Source: an uncultured Rikenellaceae bacterium
Lineage (GTDB): Bacteria; Bacteroidota; Bacteroidia; Bacteroidales; Rikenellaceae
DNA length: 64,000 nucleotides
Reading direction: 5' to 3'
Assembly: GCA_946486375.1 (NCBI GenBank)
Contig: CAMLTW010000007.1
Coordinates: 62,001-126,000, forward strand
The translations under genes were made by a program, and so were the position numbers. Of the stretch, positions 54,140 through 64,000 are shown in pieces; the stretch's first letter is position 1; the number at the start of each line of letters is the position of its first letter. The notes below the pieces were generated by a model. That model had not been told where the DNA came from, searched no databases, and saw nothing but the letters and a program-made list of their open reading frames with translations.

Positions 54140-55933
54140 ATGAAAAACTTTTTCACGACATTCTTCGCCTGTCTGGCGGCGATCGTGGCGAGCAGCATCG
54201 TCCTGTCCGTCATTTCATTGCTGATGTTCGCGGGAATGATCGCAGCGCTTTCGGTTTCTCCCGAAACGGCTGTCGTGCAATCCAATACGGTACTCAAGAT
54301 CGACCTGAACGATCCGGTGAGGGACGAGCCGGTTCAGAATCCGCTCAGCGGGTTCAATCCCTATACGATGAAGATGACCACCCATCTGGCCCTGCTCGAC
54401 GTGCTGAACGCCATCGAAGCGGCGGCCGACGACGACCGGATCAAAGGCATCTATCTGAACCTCAACCCGGTGTTGGAAACCGGGATGGCCAACCTGGAAG
54501 AAATCCGGGCGGCGCTGGAAACCTTTAAGGAAAGCGGAAAGTTCGTGGTGAGCTATGCCGATTTCTATACTCAGTCCACCTATTACCTTTCTTCGGTGGC
54601 CGATGAGGTGTATCTGAATCCGGAAGGGGAAATCATGTGGCAGGGGATGTCTTCGCAGATCATGTTCTTCAAGGGAGCGCTGGACAAGCTGGGCGTCGAG
54701 GCCGAAGTGGTGCGTTGCGGGGAATTCAAAAGTGCGGTCGAGCCTTTTATTTCCGACCGGATGAGCCCGGCCAACCGGCATCAGATGGATGTGTTGCTGG
54801 GGACGATCTGGGGGAGCGTCGTGGGGGATATCGCCCGGTCGCGGGAGATCGATTCGGCCCTGCTTCAGCGGTATGCTTCCGATCTGGCGGTGGCGGGCGC
54901 CGAATCCGCGGCGGAATACCGGATGATCGACGGGATCAAGTACGGGGATGAAGTGATGGATCGGCTGGAAGAACTTTCCGGAGAGGACGATCCCGGTTTC
55001 ATCGGACTGGCCGATTATATGGGAGCGGGTTTCGGGCACCAGGGACACGGAAGAAAGAAACTTTCCAAAAACCGGATCGCAGTCGTATATGCCGAAGGAG
55101 ACATCATCGACGGGGAATCGATGCCGGGTTCGATCGGAGGACAGACGCTGGCCGACAAATTAGCGGACGTGCGGGAGGACGACGGCGTCAAGGCGGTCGT
55201 CCTGCGGGTGAACAGCCCCGGCGGCAGCGCGCTGGCGTCGGAGGTGATCTGGCGGGAAATGACGCTGCTGCAACAGGAAAAGCCCGTGGTGGTTTCGATG
55301 GGGAACTATGCGGCTTCGGGGGGATACTATATTTCCTGTCCGGCGGACGTGATTCTGGCCGATCGGACGACTTTGACGGGCTCCATCGGCGTGTTCGGGC
55401 TGATGTTCAATGCCGAAAAGGGGCTGAAGGACAAGCTCGGCATCACGGTGGACGTGGCCAAAACCAATCCTTCCGCCGACATGCTGACCCTGTTCCGGCC
55501 GCAGACGCCGGCCGAAAAGGCTTATTTGCAAAACCGGGTGAACAGCGTTTACTCCACTTTCGTGGGGCATGTGGCCCACGGACGCAACCTGCCGGAAGAA
55601 GAAGTGCTTCGGATCGGCGGCGGACGGGTGTGGTCGGGCATCAGCGCCGACAGCATCGGACTGATCGACGGCTTCGGCGGATTGCGGGAAGCCATTCTGC
55701 TGGCGGCCGACCGGGCCGGAGTGGGAGAGGATTTCCGCGTGGTGGCTCCTTCCGAGGAAACCAATCCGCTGGCGATGTTCCTCAAGGGATTGCTGAGCGG
55801 AGAAATGGAAGGCGTGTCGTCCGGGCTGCCGCAGGAGGCGGCTCATGCGGCAGAAGAATACCGGGAAACGATGAAGGTGCTGAACCGGCAGGGCGTGCAG
55901 GCGCTGATGCCTTATCGGATCCGGATACAATAG
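54140..55933 (+). CDS. sppA: SppA, signal peptide peptidase (67K type)
   Basis: Inner-membrane serine protease that degrades cleaved signal peptides, 597 residues, two SppA domains. An N-terminal membrane segment (residues 10-40) precedes the first domain with the catalytic Lys in VVRCGEFKSAVEPF. The second domain has the catalytic Ser in NYAASGGYYISCPAD and the ADRTTLTGSIGVFG block. ATG 54140 gives the correct N terminus. It is divergent from mrp across a promoter-rich 135-bp spacer, with a TATCTTTA -7-like sequence near 54104. Confidence 0.95.
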   Translation: MKNFFTTFFACLAAIVASSIVLSVISLLMFAGMIAALSVSPETAVVQSNTVLKIDLNDPVRDEPVQNPLSGFNPYTMKMTTHLALLDVLNAIEAAADDDRIKGIYLNLNPVLETGMANLEEIRAALETFKESGKFVVSYADFYTQSTYYLSSVADEVYLNPEGEIMWQGMSSQIMFFKGALDKLGVEAEVVRCGEFKSAVEPFISDRMSPANRHQMDVLLGTIWGSVVGDIARSREIDSALLQRYASDLAVAGAESAAEYRMIDGIKYGDEVMDRLEELSGEDDPGFIGLADYMGAGFGHQGHGRKKLSKNRIAVVYAEGDIIDGESMPGSIGGQTLADKLADVREDDGVKAVVLRVNSPGGSALASEVIWREMTLLQQEKPVVVSMGNYAASGGYYISCPADVILADRTTLTGSIGVFGLMFNAEKGLKDKLGITVDVAKTNPSADMLTLFRPQTPAEKAYLQNRVNSVYSTFVGHVAHGRNLPEEEVLRIGGGRVWSGISADSIGLIDGFGGLREAILLAADRAGVGEDFRVVAPSEETNPLAMFLKGLLSGEMEGVSSGLPQEAAHAAEEYRETMKVLNRQGVQALMPYRIRIQ

Positions 55934-55952
55934 CCGTTTTCGGACGGTGACG

Positions 55953-55988
55953 GCGGGATCTCCGGAAACGGAGGCTCCCGCTTTTTTT
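55953..55988 (+). terminator. Terminator of sppA
   Basis: Stem GCGGGA-CTCCG/CGGAG-TCCCGC with small bulges and loop GAAA, followed by seven Ts. Confidence 0.85.
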
Positions 55989-56017
55989 ATGTCCGGAACC
56001 GGCGGAAACTGCAAAAT

Positions 56018-56056
56018 TGTCACCCTTTCGTGCGCATTTGTCGGAACCGGGTGACA
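56018..56056. promoter_or_regulatory. Inverted repeat upstream of clpB
   Basis: TGTCACCC and GGGTGACA are perfect eight-base arms with a 23-base spacer, about 145 bases ahead of clpB. It may be an operator; it is not the CIRCE element, and no TAnnTTTG box lies next to it. Confidence 0.35.
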
Positions 56057-56201
56057 GGATTGCATTTCCGGGCCGATGGCAGATATTTTGCAGGGTAGGA
56101 AATGCCGGCGCGGAAGAAACCGGAACGGCTGCCGACCCGTCGGAAAAGAAAAGCCGACCGGCGGAAGATCAATGACCCGAAACAATTAAAAATTCGTTTA
56201 T

Positions 56202-58814
56202 ATGAACATCAATGATTTGACCATCAAGGCACAGGAAGTTTTGCAGGATGCTTTTTCGCTGGCGTCCTCGCTGAACCATCAGGCGGTGGAACCGCTGCAC
56301 GTGCTGAGCGTCGTCATCCGGGACGATGACAGCGTCGGAACGTTCCTGCTGGGGAAGATCGGCGCGAACGTCGGCGCCCTGCGAAGCGCCGTGAAAAACG
56401 CTCTCGACCGGTTGCCGCGCGTTCAGGGCGGAGGAGAACAGTATGCTTCCAAAGACCTGACCCGGACGCTGGAAAAAGCGCTCGCTTCGACGACACAGTT
56501 CGGGGACAAGTACGTTTCCGTGGAACACCTGCTGATCGGGATTCAGGAAGCGGGCGGCGAGGCTTCCCGGCTGCTGAAGGACGCCGGGGTGACGGAAAAG
56601 CTGCTGGTGGCGGCCATCAAGGACCTGCGGAAGGGGGCGACCGTGGACAGCCAGACCGCGGAACAGACCTACGATGCGCTGGGGCGCTACGCCATCAACC
56701 TGAACGAAATGGCCCGGAAGGGACGGCTCGACCCCGTGATCGGACGGGACGAAGAAATCCGTCGGGTCTTGCAGATTCTTTCGCGGCGGACGAAGAACAA
56801 TCCGATCCTGGTCGGGGAACCGGGGGTCGGAAAAACGGCGATCGCCGAAGGAATCGCCCGTCGGATCGTGGACGGGGACGTTCCGGAAAACCTGAAATCG
56901 AAGCAGATTTTTTCGCTGGACATGGGAGCCCTCGTAGCCGGAGCCAAATACAAGGGGGAATTCGAGGAACGGTTGAAGGGAGTGGTGAAGGAGGTGATTT
57001 CTTCCGAAGGCCGGATCTTACTCTTTATCGACGAAATTCATACGCTGGTCGGAGCGGGCGGCGGCGAAGGGGCGATGGATGCCGCCAACATCCTGAAACC
57101 GGCGCTGGCGAGGGGCGAGCTACGGGCCATCGGTGCGACCACGCTGGACGAATTCCAGAAGTATTTCGAGAAGGACAAGGCGCTGGAACGGCGGTTCCAG
57201 AAAGTGACCGTGGACGAACCTTCGACGGTCGATTCGATCTCCATTCTGCGGGGGCTGAAGGAACGTTATGAAAACCACCACAAGGTGCGCATCAAGGACG
57301 AAGCGATCATTGCGGCGGTGGAACTGTCGAACCGCTACATCACCTCCCGTTACCTGCCGGACAAGGCTATCGACCTGATCGACGAAGCGGCGGCCCGGCT
57401 GAGGCTGGAAATGAACTCCGTCCCGGAAGAAATCGACGAACTCGACCGGAAGGTGCGGCAGCTGGAAATCGAGCGGGAAGCCCTGCGGCGCGAGAACGAC
57501 AAGCGGCGCGTGGAAGACCTTACGAAGGAAATCGACGAACTCAATACGCAGCGCACCGCCCTCCGCGCCAAATGGAAGGCGGAAAGCGACCTGATCGAAA
57601 AGATTCAGAAGCACAAGCGGGACATCGAAGATTACAAACAGCAGGCGACGGAAGCGGAACGGCAGGGGGATTACGGCCGGGTGGCCGAACTCCGTTACGG
57701 AAAAATCCGGGAAGCGGAGGAACAGATCGACCTGTTGCAGGAAGAGATGCAGCTCAACACGACGAACGGGGCCATGATCAAGGAAGAAGTGGACGGGGAG
57801 GACATCGCCGAAGTAGTGTCCCGGTGGACGGGCATTCCGGTCAACCGGATGCTCCAGAGCGAACGGGAAAAGCTGTTGAAAATGGAGGACGAGCTGCACC
57901 TGCGGGTCGTGGGTCAGGACGAAGCCATCGTGGCGATTTCGGACGCCGTGCGCCGGAGCCGTGCCGGGCTGCAGGACGCCCGGAGGCCCATCGGTTCGTT
58001 TATTTTCCTCGGAACGACCGGGGTGGGGAAGACGGAACTGGCGCGGGCGCTGGCCGAATTTCTGTTCAACGACGACAACATGATGACCCGGATCGACATG
58101 AGCGAATATCAGGAACGGCATTCCGTGTCGCGGCTGATCGGAGCGCCTCCGGGATACGTGGGGTACGACGAAGGGGGACAGCTGACCGAAGCCGTGCGCC
58201 GGAAACCCTATTCGGTGGTGCTGCTGGACGAAATCGAAAAGGCGCATCCGGACGTGTTCAACATCCTGCTGCAGGTGCTCGACGACGGGCGGCTGACCGA
58301 CAACAAGGGCCGGACGGTGGATTTCAAGAACACCATCATCATCATGACCTCCAACATCGGTTCGCACATCATCACGGAAAACTTCGAAAACCTGAACGAT
58401 TACAACCGGACGGAAGTGATCGAAAAGACCAAGAACCAGGTGTTCGACCTGATGAAGCAGACCATCCGGCCCGAATTCCTGAACCGGATCGACGAAATCA
58501 TCATGTTCACTCCGCTGACGCGCGACGACGTGCGGCAAATCGTCCTGCTGCAACTGAACGGCGTGAAGAAAATGCTCGCCCAGAACGGCATCGCGCTGGA
58601 AGCGGACGATTGGGCGGTCGATTTTCTGACTGAAAAGGGATACGATCCCCAGTTCGGGGCGCGGCCCGTCAAACGGACGCTGCAGCGGTACGTCATCAAC
58701 GAACTCTCGAAGGAAATCCTGGCCGGGACGGTGAATCGGGATTCGGCCATCCGCATTTCGGCGGCCGACGGCAAGCTGACCTTTTCCAATTCCGCGGTGA
58801 CGGCCGACGCATAG
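56202..58814 (+). CDS. clpB: ClpB, disaggregase chaperone ATPase
   Basis: Hexameric AAA+ chaperone that extracts proteins from aggregates with DnaK. 870 residues: Clp N domain (1-150), NBD1 with Walker A GEPGVGKT (near 206), a coiled-coil middle domain (about 400-530, [20 protein letters not shown]), and NBD2 with GTTGVGKT (near 606), [22 protein letters not shown] and the D2-small domain to the end. All ClpB parts are complete. Usually heat-inducible; no known heat-shock operator was recognised upstream except the inverted repeat. Confidence 0.98.
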   Translation: MNINDLTIKAQEVLQDAFSLASSLNHQAVEPLHVLSVVIRDDDSVGTFLLGKIGANVGALRSAVKNALDRLPRVQGGGEQYASKDLTRTLEKALASTTQFGDKYVSVEHLLIGIQEAGGEASRLLKDAGVTEKLLVAAIKDLRKGATVDSQTAEQTYDALGRYAINLNEMARKGRLDPVIGRDEEIRRVLQILSRRTKNNPILVGEPGVGKTAIAEGIARRIVDGDVPENLKSKQIFSLDMGALVAGAKYKGEFEERLKGVVKEVISSEGRILLFIDEIHTLVGAGGGEGAMDAANILKPALARGELRAIGATTLDEFQKYFEKDKALERRFQKVTVDEPSTVDSISILRGLKERYENHHKVRIKDEAIIAAVELSNRYITSRYLPDKAIDLIDEAAARLRLEMNSVPEEIDELDRKVRQLEIEREALRRENDKRRVEDLTKEIDELNTQRTALRAKWKAESDLIEKIQKHKRDIEDYKQQATEAERQGDYGRVAELRYGKIREAEEQIDLLQEEMQLNTTNGAMIKEEVDGEDIAEVVSRWTGIPVNRMLQSEREKLLKMEDELHLRVVGQDEAIVAISDAVRRSRAGLQDARRPIGSFIFLGTTGVGKTELARALAEFLFNDDNMMTRIDMSEYQERHSVSRLIGAPPGYVGYDEGGQLTEAVRRKPYSVVLLDEIEKAHPDVFNILLQVLDDGRLTDNKGRTVDFKNTIIIMTSNIGSHIITENFENLNDYNRTEVIEKTKNQVFDLMKQTIRPEFLNRIDEIIMFTPLTRDDVRQIVLLQLNGVKKMLAQNGIALEADDWAVDFLTEKGYDPQFGARPVKRTLQRYVINELSKEILAGTVNRDSAIRISAADGKLTFSNSAVTADA

Positions 58815-58897
58815 CTTCCGGGGAAAAAGAGCCGTTGCGGGAAAAGAGGTTGTCCCGGCCGGATTTCTTTTTCGATGAGGATATGTGGAAACCGGGA

Positions 58898-58934
58898 AAC
58901 GCGTCCGAAGCCTGATATCGGACGCGTTCTCCGT
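58898..58934 (+). terminator. Terminator of clpB
   Basis: Perfect 11-base stem AACGCGTCCGA/TCGGACGCGTT with a nine-base loop, then CTCCGTTTTA. The T-tract is imperfect. Confidence 0.6.
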
Positions 58935-59138
58935 TTTATCGGTCCGTTGGTCGTGGAAGGAAGCCAAAGAGAAAACAAGCCCCTTTCCGGGCGAATGGAA
59001 GGGGATGAGGAAGGAACGAAGACCTGTGCCTTCCGGCAGATTCGGTGCATTCGGGGAAAAGCGGCCGGCGGTCCGGAAACGACCGGCCGTGCAGCCGCCA
59101 TTTTTCAGCCTTCGAAACCGGGTTACCGCAAAAAAAAC

Positions 59139-59146
59139 TATCTTTG
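59139..59146 (+). promoter_or_regulatory. -7 element for glnS
   Basis: TATCTTTG fits TAnnTTTG exactly, 107 bases ahead of ATG 59254. Confidence 0.5.
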
Positions 59147-59253
59147 TCCGGGCCGGGCTTCCGGTTCGGACGGCAGCCGTTCCGGCGGAAAAGTCACCGG
59201 TTCCGCGGCCCGGTTTGCGCCGTCATTTTTTGCGAAATTTAAACGCAGTCATC

Positions 59254-60942
59254 ATGAGCGATTTGCACGAGGAAACGACCGGAGCCGAACGGCGGTCGAA
59301 TTTTCTGGAAGAGATCATCGAAAACAGCATACGGGAAGGGAACGCCCGGATACAGACCCGTTTCCCGCCCGAACCGAACGGCTACCTCCACATCGGGCAC
59401 GCCAAATCCATTTGCCTGAACTTCGGGCTGGCGAAGAAGTACGGCGGGCGCTGCAACCTGCGCTTCGACGATACCAATCCGGTCAAGGAGGACGTGGAAT
59501 ACGTCGATTCCATCAAGGAAGACGTGCGCTGGCTGGGGTTCGACTGGGCAGAGGAACACTATGCATCCGATTATTTCGACCAGCTTTATGCGTGGGCGGA
59601 AGACCTGATCCGGAAAGGGAAAGCCTACGTGGACGACCAGACGCAGGAAGAGATTCGGCTGACCCGCGGCACGGTGACGGTGCCGGGGAAGGAGAGTCCC
59701 TGGCGGAACCGGAGCGCGGAAGAGAACCTCGACCTGTTCCGGCGGATGAAGGCCGGGGAATTCGCCGACGGGGAAAAAGTGCTCCGGGCCAAGATCGACA
59801 TGGGCCATCCCAACATGCTGCTGCGCGACCCGATCATGTACCGGATCATCCACACGGAACACCATCGGACGGGAAACAAATGGAAGATTTATCCGATGTA
59901 CGACTTCGCTCACGGGCAGTCCGATTCCATCGAACGAATCACCCATTCGATCTGTACGCTGGAATTCGACGTGCACCGGCCCCTTTACGACTGGTTCATC
60001 CGTGAACTGGAAATCTATCCGAGCCATCAGTACGAATTCGCCCGGCTGAACCTGACTTATACGATGATGAGCAAGCGTAAATTGTTGCAATTGGTACAAG
60101 AGGGATTGGTTTCCGGCTGGGACGATCCCCGGATGCCGACCGTTTGCGCGCTGCGCAGGAGGGGCTATACGCCCGAATCCGTCCGCGCGTTCGCCGAGCG
60201 GGTAGGGGTGGCCAAACGGGACAACGTGATCGATCTGGGGCTGCTGGAATTCTGTGTCCGGGAAGACCTCAACAAACGCGCGGAACGGCGGATGGCCGTT
60301 CTGAAGCCCCTGAAAGTGGTTATCACCAATTACCCGGAAGGAAAGACCGAATGGACGGAGTGCGTGAACAATCCGGAAGACCCGGCCGCCGGTGCCCGGA
60401 AGGTGCCTTTCTCGCGGGAAATTTACATCGAACGCGACGACTTCATGGAAGAACCGCCCAAGAAATATTACCGGCTTTCCCCCGGAAAAGAAGTGCGGCT
60501 TCGGTATTCCTACATCATTCGTTGCGATAATATAATAAAGGATACAAACGGTGAGGTGATCGAGCTGCATTGCACCTACGACGAAGCGTCGAAAGGAGGC
60601 GGTTCCTCGGACGGCCGGAAGGTGAAGGGAATCATCCACTGGGTTTCGGCTCCGCATGCGGTTCCGGCGGAAATCCGCCTGTTCGACCGGTTGTTCCTGA
60701 AGGAGTCGCCGGACGATGTGGAAGAAGGGAAAACATTCAAGGACTATTTGAACCCGGATTCGCTGGTCACGGTGAACGGATACCTGGAACCGGCTCTTGC
60801 CGATGCCGTGCCGGGAGACCGGTTTCAGTTCGAACGGTTGGGGTATTTCTGCAAGGACAAGGATTCGGCCCCTGAAAAGGCCGTTTTCAACCGCACGGTT
60901 ACGTTGAAAGACACCTGGGCGAAGATTGCTTCCAAGGAATAA
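59254..60942 (+). CDS. glnS: GlnRS, glutaminyl-tRNA synthetase
   Basis: Class I synthetase charging tRNA-Gln, 562 residues from ATG 59254. [20 protein letters not shown] carries the HIGH motif, [16 protein letters not shown] follows, and [10 protein letters not shown] is the KMSKS-equivalent. The C-terminal beta-barrel anticodon domain (about 340-560) ends [14 protein letters not shown]. The in-frame extension from 58885 is rejected because it is low-complexity and lies upstream of the promoter. A terminator follows. Confidence 0.97.
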   Translation: MSDLHEETTGAERRSNFLEEIIENSIREGNARIQTRFPPEPNGYLHIGHAKSICLNFGLAKKYGGRCNLRFDDTNPVKEDVEYVDSIKEDVRWLGFDWAEEHYASDYFDQLYAWAEDLIRKGKAYVDDQTQEEIRLTRGTVTVPGKESPWRNRSAEENLDLFRRMKAGEFADGEKVLRAKIDMGHPNMLLRDPIMYRIIHTEHHRTGNKWKIYPMYDFAHGQSDSIERITHSICTLEFDVHRPLYDWFIRELEIYPSHQYEFARLNLTYTMMSKRKLLQLVQEGLVSGWDDPRMPTVCALRRRGYTPESVRAFAERVGVAKRDNVIDLGLLEFCVREDLNKRAERRMAVLKPLKVVITNYPEGKTEWTECVNNPEDPAAGARKVPFSREIYIERDDFMEEPPKKYYRLSPGKEVRLRYSYIIRCDNIIKDTNGEVIELHCTYDEASKGGGSSDGRKVKGIIHWVSAPHAVPAEIRLFDRLFLKESPDDVEEGKTFKDYLNPDSLVTVNGYLEPALADAVPGDRFQFERLGYFCKDKDSAPEKAVFNRTVTLKDTWAKIASKE

Positions 60943-61254
60943 AAAGGCGGGCTGAATCGGGCTGATTTTAAGCCGGAGGACGATAGGATCAGGCGCCTCT
61001 TGCCGGTTATCGGCAGGAGGCGCCTGTTTCGTCCGATGGAAAGAGCCGGACAACGTTCTGCCTGCGATGAACGAAATGAATATGTAAGGCGTTCGTTTCT
61101 GGAATCGGAGTACTTTTCGTCCCTTTTTCGCAAACTTTCGCAACCGGCGTTTTTGGGTGCATTTTGGTGAAATTATTGCATGGTGTACGGGTTTGAAAAA
61201 ACTTTGACCGTTCTGTGAAGGGACGGCAAGAATCAACCGATCATATCCGTAAGC
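60943..61254 (+). other. 312-bp region after glnS
   Basis: Contains the glnS terminator and the leader of the Cys-rich hypothetical gene. No exact -7 box was found ahead of that gene. Confidence 0.5.
60990..61030 (+). terminator. Terminator of glnS
   Basis: Sixteen-pair stem CAGGCGCCTCTTGCCG/CGGCAGGAGGCGCCTG with one G-T pair and loop GTTAT, followed by TTTC. Confidence 0.75.
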
Positions 61255-61704
61255 ATGTCCACCGGAAAAAGTACCGAAACCGTTTCCGTCGCCCTGTGCG
61301 ACCGTTGTCCCGAATCCGCATCCTGCCTGCATTGCCGGGGTGCCGCTTTCAACATTCAACGATTTGTCGAACAGCATCCCTCCGTCACTTCGGATCGGAT
61401 TCCCCGTACCATGTACCGCTATCTGCTGCTTACCGAAAGAACGGATTGGAGTCCCCAGTTGATCCACACGCCTCAATACCGGGTTTTTATCCGGCTGTTT
61501 TTGGCCTACCTGAAACGGAACCATATCGCTCTGAACGGATTCGAAGACCGCTTTCGGGTCAGGGAGGCCTTCTACAAGTTCCAGTACGTCCTGAAACATG
61601 CGTCGCAGGCGGAACCGGAAGGGAGCCGGGAAACCGATCGTTATTCCGTGTTCGATTTCGGGGCGTTGGATAAACATTTCCGCCGGCTCTTTTTGGGCAA
61701 ATGA
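61255..61704 (+). CDS. Hypothetical protein with an N-terminal Cys cluster
   Basis: 149 residues, no signal peptide or membrane segment, not recognised. Residues 15-27 contain four cysteines (CDRCPESASCLHC), possibly a metal site. The rest is basic and aromatic with YRYLLLTERTDWSPQLI and FRVREAFYKFQYVL, likely helical. It lies between glnS and convergent thiC. Codon use resembles neighbours. A bidirectional terminator follows it. Confidence 0.6.
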   Translation: MSTGKSTETVSVALCDRCPESASCLHCRGAAFNIQRFVEQHPSVTSDRIPRTMYRYLLLTERTDWSPQLIHTPQYRVFIRLFLAYLKRNHIALNGFEDRFRVREAFYKFQYVLKHASQAEPEGSRETDRYSVFDFGALDKHFRRLFLGK

Positions 61705-61821
61705 TTTTTGTCGTCCCGGAAGAACCGGTACGGTTTCTTTCCGAATCGTCCGGATGACCCGCCCTTCGGGAATGGAAGGGAAAAATTTCCTTCCGGGCAA
61801 AGAAAACGGCAACCGATCGTG

Positions 61822-61863
61822 AAAAAAACAGGAAACGAGCTGGAAGCCCGTTTCCTGTTTTTC
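61822..61863. terminator. Bidirectional terminator between the Cys-rich gene and thiC
   Basis: Eleven-base perfect stem AACAGGAAACG/CGTTTCCTGTT with an 11-base loop. T-tracts flank it on the forward strand (TTTTTC) and the reverse strand (TTTTTTTC), so it can serve both convergent genes. Confidence 0.8.
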
Positions 61864-61984
61864 GTTCAATGCATAAATTAATATGCAGATAATCAGTTGA
61901 ATACGTGCATTCTAAGGCGCATTTAACCCTCTGAGAATCGCGTATTTTTTTCCTATCCGACTATCAGGCCGGAATAAGGCCGGA

Positions 61985-63535
<1,551 letters not shown>

Positions 63536-63545
63536 TCATTTTAAT

Positions 63546-63561
63546 TGTTCCACGTGGAACA
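63546..63561. promoter_or_regulatory. parS-like site 1
   Basis: TGTTCCACGTGGAACA is a perfect 16-base palindrome identical, as I recall, to Pseudomonas-type parS and one base change per half from the B. subtilis consensus TGTTTCACGTGAAACA. It lies in the mnmG-thiC spacer. Confidence 0.8.
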
Positions 63562-63582
63562 AGTATGTGATTTCAATCGATA

Positions 63583-63598
63583 TGTTTCACGTGGAACA
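63583..63598. promoter_or_regulatory. parS-like site 2
   Basis: TGTTTCACGTGGAACA, a single mismatch from the perfect palindrome and one from the B. subtilis consensus. It starts 21 bases after site 1 and ends four bases before the mnmG stop. Confidence 0.75.
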
Positions 63599-63601
63599 TC
63601 A

Positions 63602-64000
63602 TTATCTTCCAAAATAAACCAACAAAACTTGTATGTCCGCAGGGGATACGCCGGGAATCCGCGAAGCCTGTCCGATGGTAGCCGGTCTAATGCGCGTCAG
63701 TTTCTGGCGGGCTTCGATGGAAAGCGATTTCAGGGAGTGGTAGTCGAAGTCCGGACGAATGCGGATGGCTTCCAGTCGGGCTGATTTTTCTGCCGCCTGC
63801 TGTTCCCGGTCGATGTAACCGCCGTATTTCAACAGAATCTCCGCTCCCTCGATTTCTTCCGGCGTGAAATGCCGGCTTGTCAGAAAAGTCCGAAAGTCCG
63901 GCAAATGTTCCGCCATGCCCTGTATGGATGTATCGTTGCGAAGCAAAAGATCGTGCATTCTCTTTTTTTGCCGGATGGGGGAGGAGCCGACAGCGGTCAA
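63602..64000 (-). CDS. mnmG: MnmG (GidA), C-terminal part
   Basis: tRNA U34 carboxymethylaminomethyl-modifying enzyme; only the last ~132 residues lie in the window, and the start is outside. LLKYGGYIDREQQAAEK, IRPDFDYHSLKSLSIEARQKL and IRPATIGQASRIPGVSPADIQVLLVYF match the MnmG C-terminal domain closely. Upstream of thiC on the same strand. Often found near the chromosome origin in bacteria. Confidence 0.93.
   Translation of the reverse strand: MTAVGSSPIRQKKRMHDLLLRNDTSIQGMAEHLPDFRTFLTSRHFTPEEIEGAEILLKYGGYIDREQQAAEKSARLEAIRIRPDFDYHSLKSLSIEARQKLTRIRPATIGQASRIPGVSPADIQVLLVYFGR

Larger units (their letters stand above)
58815..59253 (+). other. 439-bp region between clpB and glnS
   Basis: Holds the clpB terminator hairpin and the glnS promoter; no gene is supported. 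The ~110-base glnS leader carries no recognised riboswitch. Confidence 0.6.

Noticed and set aside
55934-56201. CIRCE or other known heat-shock operator ahead of clpB
   Set aside because: TTAGCACTC-N9-GAGTGCTAA is not present; only an unrelated inverted repeat was found.
57120-58967. Reverse-strand open frame of 615 codons opposite clpB
   Set aside because: Shadow of the complete, highly conserved clpB gene.
59239-61869. Reverse-strand open frame of 876 codons across glnS and its downstream gene
   Set aside because: Runs antisense to glnS and through two terminators; no family pattern.

Overview
The window looks like chromosome of a relatively GC-rich member of the Bacteroidota, most likely a gut-type Rikenellaceae/Alistipes-like organism. 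Supporting evidence is two SusC/SusD pairs, a pectin-utilization locus with lipobox proteins, Bacteroidota-style -7 elements (TAnnTTTG) ahead of many genes, family-specific genes (DUF3467, DUF3826, DUF2807, BF3164-like lipoprotein remnant, HU-CCDC81-like protein), and Bacteroidota-type Mrp and SppA. The genus is an inference. No transposase, phage gene, CRISPR array or rRNA is visible.

Layout. 1-6.4 kb: murF (partial), tsaD and divergent tamB (cell wall, t6A tRNA modification, envelope transport). 6.4-9.9 kb: a periplasmic M49 dipeptidyl peptidase III lipoprotein flanked by long intergenic regions. These carry an ~85-bp inverted repeat and shared direct segments made of micro-hairpins. 9.9-24.3 kb: a minus-strand pectin/homogalacturonan-type utilization locus: a beta-helix/TIM-barrel protein, a TIM-barrel lipoprotein, a PL1-type pectate lyase, a DUF3826 protein, then a surface lipoprotein, SusC and SusD. 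24.9-25.2 kb: tRNA-Leu(CAG) and tRNA-His(GTG). 25.3-28.4 kb: lpxK, purine nucleoside phosphorylase and a thioredoxin-fold protein lacking CxxC, tightly overlapped. 28.5-33.3 kb: DUF3467, then an SGNH-SGNH-MBOAT operon predicted to O-acylate an exported glycan. 33.3-41 kb: EamA transporter, membrane zinc peptidase, tsaC, thioesterase, YciE/F ferritin-like protein, an HU-domain membrane protein, dprA and tatD. 41-46.6 kb: a second SusC/SusD pair followed by a lipoprotein pseudogene with an internal deletion. 46.9-64 kb: pdxA, two tandem DUF2807 proteins, thrS-infC, mrp, sppA, clpB, glnS, a Cys-rich hypothetical, thiC, two parS-like sites and the end of mnmG.

How the genes work together. In the pectin locus the surface lipoprotein and SusD are expected to bind pectic chains, the lyase to cut them, SusC to import the products, and the remaining proteins to process them. 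tsaC and tsaD, though far apart, supply two steps of t6A synthesis. The SGNH/MBOAT trio should form one acyl-transfer machine. The parS-like pair next to mnmG suggests the right end lies in the chromosome's origin-proximal, ParB-bound domain.

Most interesting: the repeat system around the peptidase gene, the paired parS-like sites, infC with an apparent AUA start behind a strong Shine-Dalgarno, the HU-domain membrane protein, the nested palindrome at 40981-41033, and the deleted lipoprotein gene downstream of the second SusCD pair.
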